Source: Argentina anserina (Eukaryota; Streptophyta; Magnoliopsida; Rosales; Rosaceae). Taken from it: a DNA stretch of 64,000 nucleotides. Location of the stretch: the NCBI RefSeq assembly GCF_933775445.1, contig NC_065872.1:23808001-23872000 (forward strand), read 5' to 3'. The notes under the pieces were generated by a model. It had not been told where the DNA came from and made no database searches. It saw only the letters and a list, made by a program, of their open reading frames with translations. Below are positions 11,856 to 25,017 of the stretch, piece by piece (position 1 is the stretch's first letter; every line of letters begins with the position of its first letter). Position numbers and translations under genes: made by a program.

Positions 11856-14614
11856 GATAAAAAGAAAACCGAAAAGAAAAGTAAAAGAAAGGAAAAAGAA
11901 AAGAAAAAGAAAAAGAAAAAGGGGGCCGTGTGTTGTGTGTGGGCATTTGAAAAGCAAAAACTAAACCCTCTCCCCCCTCTCCACCCTTTCGGCGACCACC
12001 ATCTCCATTCTCCAACAACAACAACAACAAAACAAGATGGCCGCCGGTCCAACTCAACAACACCAGCTGGCCATAATTCTAGGACCCGACCCGGGTCCAT
12101 TTGAAACCCTAATCAGCCACCTCATGTCCTCCAACAACGAGCAGCGCTCTCAGGCCGAGTCCCTCTTCAACCTCTCCAAGCACTCCCACCCCGACTCCCT
12201 CCTCCTCAAACTCGTCTACCTCCTCCACTCCTCCTCCGACGACGACGAGTCCTGCACCATGTCCGTCATCCTCCTCCGCCGCCACCTCACTCCTCGCCAT
12301 AACTACGCCGACTCCTTCCTCTGGCCCCGCCTCTCCCCCTCCACCCGCTCCTCCCTCAAGTCTGCTCTCCTCTCTTCTCTCCAGTCCGAATCCACCAAAT
12401 CCATGTCCAAGAAGCTCTGTGACACCATCTCCGAGCTCGCCTCCGCCATCTTGCCGGATAATTAGTGGCCGGAGCTCCTCCCCTTCATGTTCCACTACGT
12501 CACCTCCGACAATCCCAATCTCCAGGAGTCCGCTCTTTTGATTTTCGCTCAGCTCGCTCATTACATCGGCGATACTCTTCTCCCTCAGCTCTCCACCCTC
12601 CACTCCGTATTCTACCAGTGCCTCTCCTCCGCCGCCTCCGCCGACGTCAGAGTCGCCGCGCTTGGCGCCTCCGTCAATTTCATCGAGTGCCTCACCACCG
12701 CCTCCGACCGGGACAGGTTCCAGGACCTGCTGCCGCTGATGATGCAGACTCTGACAGAGGCCGTGAACGCCGGCATGGAGGCCACGGCGCAGGAGGCTCT
12801 GGATTTGCTGATTGAGCTGGCCAGGACCGAGCCGGGGTTCTTGAGGAGGCAGTTGGTGGATGTGGTTGGCTCTATGCTTCAGATTGCTGAGGCTGCCTCC
12901 CTCGAAGAAGGGACCAGGCATCTGGCTATCAAGTTTGTCATTACATTGGCCGAGGCTAGGGAGAGAGCGCCGGGGATGATGAGGAAGCTGCCTCAGTTTT
13001 ATTCATATGCTGTTTGCCATACTCATGAACATGTTGTTGGACATTGAGGATGACCCCGACTGGCACACTGCTGAGACCGAGAATGAGGATGTTGGTGAGA
13101 CTAGCAATTACAGCTTCGGACATGAGCTTTTAGACAGGCTTTCCATTTCATTGGGCGGCAACACCATTGTTCATGTTGCTTCCGAGCTTTTCCCGTCTTA
13201 CTTGGTTGCCCCTGAATGGCAAAAGCACCACGCCGTGCACATTGCCCTTGCTCAGATTGCCGAGGGTTGCTCTAAGGTACAATTGTTGCTTAGAGGCGCC
13301 TATTGTTTATTTCCCAAACATTGATAAATAGTTAGGTCTATGGATTTGTTCTTTATCAGAGTGGTTTGTCATTGCTGTTGATGCTTTCATGCTTTTCATA
13401 GTCTAAATGACAACACTACCTCTCACGCTTTTACCCATGTTTTTGCCATGTACTTTAACTACTTTTTGAGTTGCTTCTCTAACATGTCACCCGTCGTGCA
13501 GGTTATGGTTCAAAATCTAGAACAGGTGGTGTCAATGGTATTGACTTCATTCCAAGATCCTCACCCACGTGTACGGTGGGCAGCAATTAATGCAGTTGGG
13601 CAATTGTCGACGGATTTAGGCCCAAAGTTACAAGAGAAGTATCACAACCAAGTGCTTCCGGCATTGGCTGGGGCTATGGATGACTTCCAAAATCCACGAG
13701 TACAGGTTTGCAACTCTGATCTATGCTCACTGCTTCTTAGCAAATAGACCTGGTAATGTTGGGCTTTGGGATATTTAACTTGTGAATGCGTCAAATTTAG
13801 TATTGGGAATTTGGGCTATTTATCAAGACTGAAATATGAATTGTTTAAGCCAATGAAAATAATATCTTGCTTATCCAAAATAATAATTGTCTCAGTCCTC
13901 TGCCCTTGCCCTTGTATATATGATTTAGAACTGGAAGATATTTTGAGTTCAGATACTGAGCCTGAATTAGATAATAATTCAGATTTTGGAAAACCTGTTG
14001 ACTAGTCTTCCTAAAATGTATATCAGGTGTGCAATATTTAATGTAACGAAACTTTGGCAATTCTTACTCTGAAATTGTTGAAATAGATGGATCTGTGTTT
14101 TCACTGAATAGTTATACTAAATGGCTGGAGTATAATCCTGAAGCTTAGTAAATGTTTGACAAACCCCCATAATAATATTGAAGACAATTTTCTTGTTCTT
14201 CTTATGATAGTACCACATTGGCCAGACAAGGGTGTCATTCAAGGGTGTATAGAACATTTACATGTTATTTTACTTCTAGAAGTGTTTAATTTTACTAATT
14301 GAGATGGTTCATTGTTTCATCTTTCTATATGATACAGGCTCATGCTGCTTCAGCAGTATTGAATTTTAGTGAAAACTGCACCCCGGATATTTTGGTACCA
14401 TATTTGGATGGAATTGTGAGCAAGCTTCTTGTACTTTTACAGGTACATAATTTTTCTATACGAAGGCATTTTACTGCAAAAACAATCACTTGTTTGTTTG
14501 TAATATTTTTTTGTGGCGTATGTGGACAAATGTCACATAAGTAGTTGTTCAAATGTCTCAAGTCTTCATGATAAAGGTTTGTCTTTAGCAACTTGATTGG
14601 TAAAACCACTTCAC

Positions 14615-17080
14615 TGTAGTGAATTAGTTAACAAGTTAGTCAAAGAAACAGAACAAGCACAACAAACCAAGAGAAACAACCACAAAGAAAAGAACACAAC
14701 AGCACAGATTTAAGGTGGTTCAGCAGACAGAAACACTTCCACTATATTAATAATGGGTACAAGAAAGACTAAGAAAACAAGAACTCTTTTCTTCCTATCT
14801 TTCTCCTCTCTGCCCTCTCTCACCCTCTAACCGAGAATGGAACACACTATGCTCTTTGTCTTTGCGATGCCTAAACCTAGAGCATAACCCCTCCTTATAT
14901 AGCCATAAGGACAAACATGTTTCCTCACCAAATAGGAATCCTATTCCTAATAGTGGTAGGATGTAAAGCCTCATCCTACAAGTAAACCATCATCAATAAA
15001 GATTCCCTATCCTTACCGGAACACCATACTCTAAGAAACCATCTTAGGAAAAACACTTGGGTTGGAAACCCAACAATCTCCCCCTCCAGACCATGAGAGG
15101 TACACTGGCGCGACTCCATCACCGGGAGTCCGCCCAAGCTGACTTGATGCAAAATTATGTGGTTGGAGCATGCAGCTCCCCCTGGTCAGGCTCCCCCTGA
15201 TTGAACAACTCTTGACCATCTTCACCCTGGTCAGAAAACCCGTTGGAAAAAGACATTTGAGACCACTTTTCTAGAATGCCTTACTTCCTTATATGGTCGT
15301 CACCATGACGCCGTATGCCCGAAGAAGCATCACCCATTGAACTCAAGTCATCTTTATACACCAAGCTATGTGTCTTGTACACGGAACGACAAAAATCTCC
15401 ACTAGCAACGTCCAACGATCGATTCGTAAGCTTCCACTTCCCATCACTAATAAATTGGTGGAAACCTTGTCTGTCAAGAGCACTTGTAGATAGTATGTTG
15501 ACACGTAGATCAAGAACGTGCCTCACATTTTTCAATGTCATATGGTAACCCAGATTAGTCTCGATGCAAATATCTCATATTCCTGAAATCTTGGAGTAGC
15601 TTGTATTGCCCATCTTTAACATCTCAAAGACGACAACTTGCCTTGTATGTAGAAAAGAGCTCCAAGTTGGAACTAACATGACAACTTGCACCCGTATCCA
15701 TGAAGCAATCATGACCCTTGTCACCCACATATAGACATTCTTGTAAAGTAAGAAGCTCATCCGAAACATCTGAAATACAAGCAGTATAGCCATTATCTTC
15801 ACCATCTTGGTACTTGCCTTTCTTCTTGTTTTGTTTCCACTTTCGACACATCCGCTTCATGTGACCCTTCTCGCCACAATAGTGATAATCACCACTAAAC
15901 CTTTGACTTGAATTCTTGCATTTACCCTTCACATAAAGGGCTCTTGCGTGCTCATTGTCTGTGCCAACACTTTTCCTTCTTTGTTCTTCATTAAGCATAT
16001 TATCTTTAACGATATCCATAGACAATACACCCTTAGACGCAGAATTACTCAAGGTCACCACGAAAGTTCCCCAACTATCCGGCAAAGTTCCTAGCAGCAG
16101 CAATGCGAGTAGCTCATCATCAACTTTCATACCCATTGTCGACAATTGGTTGGTCACATTCTGGAAATTGTTCAAGTGCACAGCCACACTAGTATCGTCA
16201 TCAAACTTCATGTTGACCATCTCTTTGATAAGGAATGCTTTCTTTGCAGCGGTCTTCTTCTCAAAGAGGGAGTCCAATATCTTCCAGAGTTCTTCCGCAT
16301 CAGTTTCTTTCGACACATGGTGAAAGACGCTATCATCAACCCATTGCCTTATCGTACCAACTGTTTTCCGGTGCAACTTTTGCCACTTCTCATCAGTCAT
16401 ATTGGTTGGCTTTGCAGCCACACCCTTTATGGCCTCATGCATATTTCTAAATACAGGATATCCTCCATTCTTGGCTTCCACATCACCCAATTCTTGTGGG
16501 TGAGTTTGATCATTGTGCCTTTCACATCATCATCCATTATGACAACACTGATTCAGCTGAATCCAACCTTCAATCCAGGCTCTGGTACCACTTGTAGTGA
16601 GTCGGTCAACAGGTTAGTCAGAGAAACAAAACAAGCACATCAAACCAAGAGAAACAACCACAAAGAAAAGAACACAAGAACACATATTTAAGGTGGTTCA
16701 GCAAATAGCTTTGTCTACATCCACCGGAAAGAAACACACTTCCACTATATTAATAATGGGTACACAAGAAAGACTAAGAAAATAAGAACTCTTCTCTTCC
16801 TATCTTTCTCCTCTCTGCCCTCTCTCACCCTCTAACCGAGAATGGAACACACTATGCTCTTTGTCTCTGCGATGCCTAAACCTAGAGCATAACCCCTCCT
16901 TATATAGCCATAAGGACAAACATGTTTTCTCACCAAATAAGAATCCTATTCCTAATAGTGGTAGGCTGTAAAGCCTCCTCCTACAAGTAAACCATCATCA
17001 ATAAGGATTCCTTATCCTTACTGGAACACCATACTTTAAGAAACTATCTTAGGAAAAACACATGGGCTGGAAACCCAACA
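14615..17080 (-). mobile_element. Gag-only Ty1/copia element (TR-GAG type) in intron 3
   Basis: It is flanked by a perfect 5 bp duplication TTCAC (14610-14614 and 17081-17085). The 5' LTR is 16593-17080 and the 3' LTR 14615-15075; they differ mainly by a short deletion in the 3' LTR. The primer binding site TGGTACCAGAGC (initiator Met tRNA) is the complement of 16579-16590. A G-rich polypurine tract (complement of about 15076-15087) abuts the 3' LTR. Between them lie gag and the first part of protease only; integrase, reverse transcriptase and RNase H are absent. Such an element needs enzymes supplied in trans. It sits antisense in the importin-like gene. Confidence 0.92.
15281..16490 (-). 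pseudogene. Copia gag-protease of the TR-GAG element
   Basis: The open frame 16490-15624 gives a 288-residue protein. It has a copia gag domain (W..L......K....FL...M..MKF), then a zinc knuckle near residue 205 in which the first Cys is replaced by His (YHYCGEKGHMKRMC). The protease active site DTGASCHVSSN is near residue 268. After a frameshift and a stop, the frame resumes (15541-15281) with LKNVRHVLDLRVNILS, the usual copia sequence after protease. It ends just where GAG-pre-integrase should start. Gag would package RNA into particles. The missing knuckle Cys and frameshift make function doubtful. Confidence 0.88.
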
Positions 17081-17415
17081 TTCACTTAGTAAAAAATAGG
17101 TATGGAGAAGATATTTTTTGTATTGAATATTTATTGTAATTAATATACGGATCCATGGCTTATTATAAGAAATAGAGTGCAGATTTGGTTCCCTCAGTTT
17201 ATGATTTCTTATAAGAATAGATAGTTGCTGAGTGAATAAAAAATGAGAATGAGCTTAAGAAAGAGTGGAATAGGCAAGAAAACTTTAAGAAATGAGAATG
17301 CTATGGGAAACAAGATTCTTCCACTTAGCATAGCCATATTAACAGAGTTTGGCAGTATATTGGAAGATAACCGTCTCAATCAATGTAAATAGAAATGGGT
17401 GGTACTTATGACTTA

Positions 17416-18745
17416 GGGCCAGTTTGGCGCAGCTTTTGGCACCTGTTTTTGGTCCAAAAGTGCTTTGAGTGCTTGTTGGGGGTGTTTGGTAAGCTTTAAA
17501 TTTTATCTTTTGGGCAAAAGCGTTGTGGGTAACAGCTGATAATCAAAATCAGGGTGGGGTTGCTTTTGTTTCTGCTTCCACGGGCCATTTATGAAATTTT
17601 CCCCACAACCGAAATTATCCTTGGTGCTCTTTTGAATTGACATCAATGTTCTAATTTTCTTTCCACTTCCAGTGACTTTCTTTTTCCCTCACCAGATATG
17701 ATCCAAATCTCCTCACCCAAATATTGTTATATCCAACTTCCAACTATGGTAATTTGTTCAACATGTTTTATATTTTCTCTATATTTATTCAATTTTATTG
17801 TTTATATATCAAATTCCAGTCTCATCTTCTTCAAAATTTCAGAAAAAGATCCTACTCTGTAAGAGATAAGTAATTGTTCAAGTTGGGTGTTCCTTGTGAG
17901 TTGCTAAGTTGCTGGGTTGTGAAATGGATTCTCTGATGGTAAAAGGATATGAGGGTGGTTTAATGTTTATTAGTTGAGAATCTGATGTGGAAGAAGGTTT
18001 GCTTGGGTTGAGAAATCTGGGTTTAGAAGGTTTGCTTGGTGCTCTTTGAACATCTGAGGTTTTGGTGTGAAAGGAGGTTTGCTGGGCATGAGAAATCTGG
18101 GTTTAGATCAATTTGAGAAATCTGCAAATTCATCGGGCATCTCCTTGTAAAATTTGCAAGTTCATTATCTCATGTCTTCACAGCAATTGACCTAAAGAAC
18201 TTCAGGAATATGATCCCAGAAAATTTGAGTCAGAATTTTAGTAACAAATAAAGCTAGATTCCTTAATGGGTATGAATTGAATGCCACCCGTTCTTGGTTA
18301 TTCATGAGTTGAAATGAGCCCTGGGGATAATTCTAGACCAAAATGAGCAATGACTCCATGGAGGCTAGAAAAATTTCAATTAATGTTTCATTTTCCTCTT
18401 AAAATAATATAAAGAGAAATATTAGTGCCACAATTTTGTCATCAAAATGTAAGTTTATATTTTTTGTTGATTGCTCTTCCTTTATACAATTTTAATCCAA
18501 AAACATTAAACTAAAAATGTCATAAAGTCAGTCATCAAAACACTCATTATACAAGCATTCATGTCCATTGATTATACTCAATGTCCATTTTGGTAATCCT
18601 AAGACAACATTGAAAACCACAGCATTTTTTAAAAAGTTTATCAAACACCTTACCTGCTTTCTCTTATAGCAAACCCAACAGCAATTTTAGTCACAGCAGA
18701 TTCAAAAGCAATTTTTGCCACAGCACAGCTGTGCCAAACTGGGCC
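17416..18745. mobile_element. PIF/Harbinger-like non-autonomous element in intron 3
   Basis: Left end GGGCCAGTTTGGCGCAGC and right end (complement) GGCCCAGTTTGGCACAGC are terminal inverted repeats. Both are bordered by TTA (17413-17415 and 18746-18748), the 3 bp duplication typical of PIF/Harbinger transposons. The 1330 bp interior has no open frame of note, so it is non-autonomous. Two related stretches around 17995-18110 (TTTGCTTGGGTTGAGAAATC and a variant) repeat inside it. Confidence 0.75.
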
Positions 18746-21700
18746 TTAAATTGTTAGACGAAAGTTTATGCTGCTTTCTAATTCTTAACATTTCCGAGTC
18801 TCAGTTACACTTAACCTTTTGCATCCTGAATTGAAATTGATACAGTCCTTACATTATGCCAGTGATGAAATTTTAAAGTTCTGGTGTGAGATTTAGTATC
18901 TCACTCATTAATACATAAGCCGTACTTCGTTATGATTTATATGTTTTTCAATTTTTGCCTCCCAGAATGGAAAGCAAATGGTCCAGGAGGGAGCTTTGAC
19001 AGCTTTAGCATCAGTTGCTGATTCGTCACATGTATTTATATTACAGTTAATGTTCATAGTAAAGTTTGTTTTAGGGGTTAGATGTTACTTGGGTTAGGAT
19101 TGTTAAAACAAGGGCTCTACTTTTATTTTTGTACCTCACAGTATTGTTTTGTTTTAGGGTTTATTTTTAGTGTGTCAGTTGGATTTTGATGTTCTATTCT
19201 TGTATTGTGTTAACAGGAGCAATTCCAGAAGTATTATGATGTTGTAATGCCTTACTTGAAAGCTATTTTGGTTAATGCAAATGACAAAGCTAATCGTATG
19301 CTACGTGCGAAATCAATGGAGTGTATTAGTCTGGTTGGAATGGCTGTCGGGAAGGATAAGTTCAGGGATGACGCAAAGCAGGTGGCTATAAATAAATTTA
19401 TGATTTTACTTCTTTTTTGTTACTAATCTGGGTGCTGACTGCAGTAGTAAGTTTGGCTTTTGTTCCGATTGATTGAGGCTTAAAGCTTTTATGACTTTAT
19501 AAATTCTGTACCGTTTTTGTCTATTTCAGGTTATTAATCTTGTGGGATCCTTTAATAATCAATACTTATGCTATTATTTTGCAAGGTCATGGAAGTCTTG
19601 ATGTCATTGCAAGGATCTGAAATGGAAGCAGATGACCCCACAACGAGTTATATGTTACAAGTATGTTCTTATACTTAGAAATATTTAGAGATCTATTAAC
19701 ATATGTCAGATAAAGTTTCATTCTTGTTACTTGGTATTAAGAAGTGCCCTAATTATGTCGCAGGCATGGGCTAGACTTTGTAAATGCCTTGGGCAGGACT
19801 TTCTCCCCTACATGAATGTTGTCATGCCATCTTTGCTTCAGTCTGCTCAGCTTAAGCCTGATGTAACAATTACTTCTGCTGATTCAGACGCATAAGTTGA
19901 TGAAGATGATGATAGGTTGGTTAGCTTGTTCTGTCTACACATGCATATGCATTCTGTATTGGAATTAGGGTCAGGTTCAATTACATCAAATTTTTTACAT
20001 AACTATTGAGACATGTTGTTGCCATTTGATTCTATAACATATAATGTCAGAGAGTAAAATATATTTTGTAGTCTTTTTCGGAAAGTTCTCACTATTCTAT
20101 ATAATAGTTCTTTTGTTGAACATCAGAATTATTAACAAACCTTCATAAGACTATTAAGTGAAAATGAGAGGGTATGAGTTTTGTTACTAATACATTTGGT
20201 GATATGGGTTTCTGGTTGACAAGATTGCACTTTTTTGTTTTGAAAAGAGGAGCACTTTCACCACTGAGCCATCAACAAAACGAAATCCATACAAATTCTG
20301 GAGTTTTTATTATTTTTATTTTTCACCACAACCTTCACTTTCTGGAAATTCGTGTTGTTATTTTTGGTGCTCTTTGAGACTTTTTATTATTGAGAAGGGG
20401 AAGATAGAAAAGAGGAGATAATCTTCAAAACCTGTCTGGTTATGTACACGAGATTAGGAATAGATTAATAAAGCTTTTACTTTATTGGAGAGAGAGTTGC
20501 TACCATTTTATTTAATATTCAGTATTTGACTTTCAATCAAACATAGTTATATGTTTTCTCGTCAAAAGAAAAGCTCATATAACTCTCACCCCTACTGTTG
20601 TTATAAAATCTAAAGGCTACAAACTTCTGTAAAAATTATGATGCCATGAACCTAATCCTTGGAGTTTTCCTATTTTCTTTTTTGAGGTAGAGTCATAATG
20701 TATGTCCGTTTCTGTCTACTGTTTTTTCTTCTAACAAACAGCAGTTTTATAATTTTAAAAAACCTGAACAAAAGATATGTCTTTGGGTTTTTTTAGAGAA
20801 AGATGTACGATGAGTTTATGTGCCTTCATCTGTTGACATATTTGTGCTCTTAATGCAGCATTGAAATGATTACTGTTGGGGATAAACGGATAGGAATAAA
20901 AACCAGTGTTCTGGAGGAAAAAGCTACAGCCTGTAACCTGATATGTTGCTATGCTGATGAGTTAAAGGAAGGATTTTTCCCTTGGATTGATCAGGTTGAT
21001 GATTGTTCACTTTCACGTTTTTTATCTTTGCCATATTTTTTTAGCAAGTTCTGTAGGTTTATACTGATTGTGCGTAAGTTCATCTAGGTTGCTCCAACAT
21101 TGGTTCCTCTTCTCAAATTTTATTTCCATGAAGAAGTTAGAAAGGCAGCTGTTTCAGGTATTAACCAGAGCTGTTATAATCTAAAGCTTGTTGGATTTTT
21201 ATCAGCTTCATTTGGTGTCTCCTCGAACTGACACTTTTACCATCTAATATCCTTAGCCATGCCGGAGGTTATATGCTCTGCCAAACTAGCAGTAGAGAAG
21301 GGACAGTCCCAAGGTCATAATGAGTCTTACATAAAGCAGCTATCTGATTACATAATACCGGCGCTGGTTGAAGCATTACACAAGGGCTTGGTCACCTTGG
21401 TTCATATCGTGAATGTTTCTTTTTTTTTGCTGTTTGTTTGAAATATACAAACCAGTACAAGTGATCTTGTGTTTGAATTCCCTTGAACTGTATATAGTGT
21501 GCAGGAACCTGAGGTAGAAATTTGTGCCAGCATCTTAGATGCACTGAACGAATGTGTTCAGGTTTGTGGGATCTATTTCATGTGTTACTTGTGCAATTGA
21601 ACCTTCTAAAATTTCCAATTTGTTTTTTTTTTAGCAAAAGAAATTGATTTGAATGCTTCTTATTGGTTCTATATGTTACAGCATTAATTCCCAAGTCCTT

Positions 21701-23302
21701 CTGTCTGTTCCCAGTTTTTGTGCTTGCCCTGTGTTTATCAATTAACTCGTTAAAAAAAAGAAAAAAAACAGACAAGTATGTCAACATGTTCTGCTTATCG
21801 GCTCAAAATCTTTCCTGTACTAGGCTTTTATTTTTCAGTTGAAGTTCAGGATGATTGAATCTTTTTCTTTGTTTATTTTTAATCATGTGACCAGAATTTC
21901 ATTTATCCTTTTTTCATTCTTAAATTTATCTGGAGTTGAGCTAAAGTACTGCGTGTTTTTTTTATTTGTGAGAGTAGGATCTATTTTAATGTAGCACTTC
22001 TTTATTCAGAGTTCTGGGACACTTCTTGATGAAAACCAAGTTAGATGCATCGTGGATGAGATCAAGCAGGTTGTGACAGCTAGTTCATCTAGAAAACAAG
22101 AGCGAGCAGAAAGAACCAAGGCAGAGGACTTTGATGCAGAAGAGGGGGAACTTCTAAAGGAGGAAAATGAACAAGAAGAAGAGCTTTTCGATCTAGTATG
22201 TTTTCAAATTTTAAAATACATTTTGACATTCTAAAGTGATTCATATCAAATTAACAACGTCTAGGTCATAGGTTCAAAACCTTGACATTTTAAAGGGTGT
22301 GTGAGTTATTTAATAAAATTTATAAGAGAAAAAGTGGTTAAACTTATAAATGATGATACCATTGAGTCTTTCTTTCTTTCCTTTATCCAGGTTGGTGATT
22401 GCTTGGGAACTTTGATAAAGACATTTAAGGCAGCTTTCTTGCCTTTCTTTGACGAGCTTTCCTCTTACATTACACCTATGTTGGTAAGTTCTTGCTGACC
22501 TTTTGCTCAATGCAATAAGTGGATATCTGTGAATAAATGATGCAAATCTTCGATATAAATTGTAATATTGAAATTTCCTGGCTCATAGCATTTTTACCTT
22601 TTATGTTACAATGCATGCTTTGAATTAAGAAACGCCCTAAAATATGTTTTCTAATTAAGCTTACTGATCAATCAGGGAAAGGATAAAACTGCAGATGAGA
22701 GGAGAATTGCCATTTGCATATTTGATGATATTGCAGAGCATTGCTGTGAAGCTGCTCTTAAGTAAGCATCTTTTTTGTTACGTTACTTTTTTTGACACCA
22801 TTTGGGCTACTGTTGTATGATTTTCCTTATGACATTGTATTCTGATCAATGAATCAGATACTATGATACTTATGTTCCTTTCCTACTGGAAGCTTGTAAT
22901 GATGAAAGTTCAGATGTTCGCCAGGTTTGTGTTAATGTCAACTGCAATTAGTGCATCCCTAGTTCTCATTATGACAATTAATATAAAAACTTTATCTACA
23001 TCAGGCTGCTGCTTATGGTGTTGGTCTTTGTGCGGAGTATGGTGGATCCGTGTTCAAACCTCTGGTTGGTGGTAGGTAGCTCTTGCTTTTATTTTTTTTT
23101 CTCCTTAATTATAGTTGATTGCTTAAATGTTTTTGAATGGACAATTGGACATGACATTTTATTTTTGTCTCCCCGCAGAAGCTCTTTCTAGGTTGGATAT
23201 GGTGATCAGGAACCCCAATTCACAACACTCTGAAAATATGATGGCATATGACAATGCTGTTTCCGCTCTTGGAAAAATATGCCAGTTCCACCGTGATGGT
23301 AT

Positions 23303-24461
23303 GCACCCCAGGTGAAGCAGTCAGTATTTCTTTGGAAAGTCTAAAAGTTTGATTAAATATGTTTTCTTCACTTCTAAAAATAAGCAGCTCATGATTGAAG
23401 GAGAGGTCAATGAAAATATTGAAAATCATTAGGATTCAAATGGGAAGGTATGTCATTGGTTTCCTTTTGAGTTAGAAATTGAGCATGAAGATGATGTTAA
23501 AGTTGATTTGAATTCTCCACCCATCTACGATGAATATCTTGATGTTGAACTTTTTGACATAACTAATGAGATTGTTGGTGAAACTCTTCATGACAACAAT
23601 TTCAATGATTCATGCCAAAATGGTAAGCAAGAGTTCGGATTTTCAAAAGAAGTTCTATTATTCTCTGAGATGTCTACACCAAGTGATTTGGGTGTTAAAG
23701 TTTTGTCTAATGAACATGGTATGAATCATAATACATGTTTGGTTTATGGAAGTAAAATTGGATTTTCACAAACATTACCATGCTCCGTTATGTTTGAATT
23801 TCAATATCATGATTCATTTTGGGATGATTTTATACAAGCTTCAATCAATAACAAGTCAAGTGCAAAGAAGAGATTATATGACATTTTGGAGCTTGATTTA
23901 TTCTCGAAAGATACAAGTGCATCACAAAAGTTTCATGAAAGGTTTGAGTTATGTGCCTCTTATAGCAAGATGTTATTTGTCAACATGATGAAGGAATCAA
24001 AGAGAAGCAAGAAGTTAGGATGTCGACATTACGAGCTTTTGGATGAATCCAACTTCAATCATGTGAACTCGAGGACGAGTTTTCTGCAACCCGGGGAGAA
24101 CGAAGCACTCAGTATTTATTTGGAAAGTCTAAAAGTTGGATTAAAAGTGTTTTCTTGACTTCTAAAAAGTATTCTAGAGTCCAGCTACATTAAATGTGTT
24201 TTCTTGACTTGTGTTAGTCATTATTATCTGCTTTATTCTTGTGTTTTGTGTGTTTAGCTAGAAGACTTAGTAGTTTAGGAGCATTTATTGTGAGTAGTTG
24301 AGTGAAAGTTATTTGAGAAGTTGTAGCTTATGTTGTTTCTCAGTTTTTGAAGTTCAATAGAATCAGTTTATTCAAATCTTTTAGCTTAAGAGTTTTAGTT
24401 TCTTCCCCTTTTAGCTATTTTATACCCAACCCCACTTCAGATCCTATTAGGGCCTGCATCA
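23303..24461 (+). mobile_element. LTR retroelement fragment breaking the end of exon 17
   Basis: A stretch at 23303-23380 (TGCACCCC...CAGTATTTCTTTGGAAAGTC) recurs at 24086-24175 (TGCAACCC...CAGTATTTATTTGGAAAGTC). The right copy continues to CTGCATCA at 24461. This looks like a deleted left LTR and a full right LTR of about 376 bp with TG...CA ends. Between them is an open frame. The insertion replaces the last codons and the donor site of exon 17 of the importin-like gene. No clean target duplication is visible. Confidence 0.55.
23508..24158 (+). CDS. Retroelement-associated ORF, 216 residues, unknown function
   Basis: The frame is acidic at its start (NSPPIYDEYLDVELFDI), resembling the Tyr/Asp/Glu-rich linker seen in some plant gypsy polyproteins. 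It ends near NSRTSFLQPGENEA, similar to tails of gypsy polyproteins. No zinc knuckle, protease or polymerase motif is visible between. It runs through the start of the right LTR-like repeat. It may be an internally deleted polyprotein. No function is assigned. Confidence 0.35.
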   Translation: MNSPPIYDEYLDVELFDITNEIVGETLHDNNFNDSCQNGKQEFGFSKEVLLFSEMSTPSDLGVKVLSNEHGMNHNTCLVYGSKIGFSQTLPCSVMFEFQYHDSFWDDFIQASINNKSSAKKRLYDILELDLFSKDTSASQKFHERFELCASYSKMLFVNMMKESKRSKKLGCRHYELLDESNFNHVNSRTSFLQPGENEALSIYLESLKVGLKVFS

Positions 24462-25017
24462 CCAGGTAAATGGTATTCTATTGCCTCACTTCTACTTCTT
24501 TTTATTTTATTTTATTTATTTATAAATCTCTGCGGCCAAAATTGGGTTTTTCCGATACCCTCCAATCTTTTTGGGACATGACTGCACAATTTTCGGTTCA
24601 TTGGACTAGATACATCTATTCAGTTTTATGTTTGGACCTATTCTCAAGGTATGATCAAGTGTTGGCATAGGGGTCCTCTGAAAATCATGGTCAATAGCAG
24701 AAACTTTTCTCACCAAGTGGATTATATACCCCTCGTTCAGTTCAAAAGTACCAAAAGAAGACTTAATCCCTTTCTCCTTTCTGAAGGTAGTGAATATGCA
24801 TAACTAAACACGGTCCATGATCTTTGAGACACATTTCGTAAGCTTAAGGTGGTTTTCTAGTGGACTTTTGACTCTCTATGACAAGTTCTAGCTAGATCTA
24901 CTTCACGTGATCTTCTGATTGACCACTGTCTTGAAAGTTAACTGAGTCATTAAATTTTCACCCTGGAGCATTCCATTTTGTGATGCAGCTGTTGAAAATT
25001 AAATTACGTACCAGAAG

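Noticed and set aside
12109..12921. 270-codon minus-strand open frame
   Set aside because: It is the antisense of importin exon 1. The GC-rich third positions of the sense strand remove stops from the complement. The translation is a Gly/Glu/Val-rich artefact with no domain.
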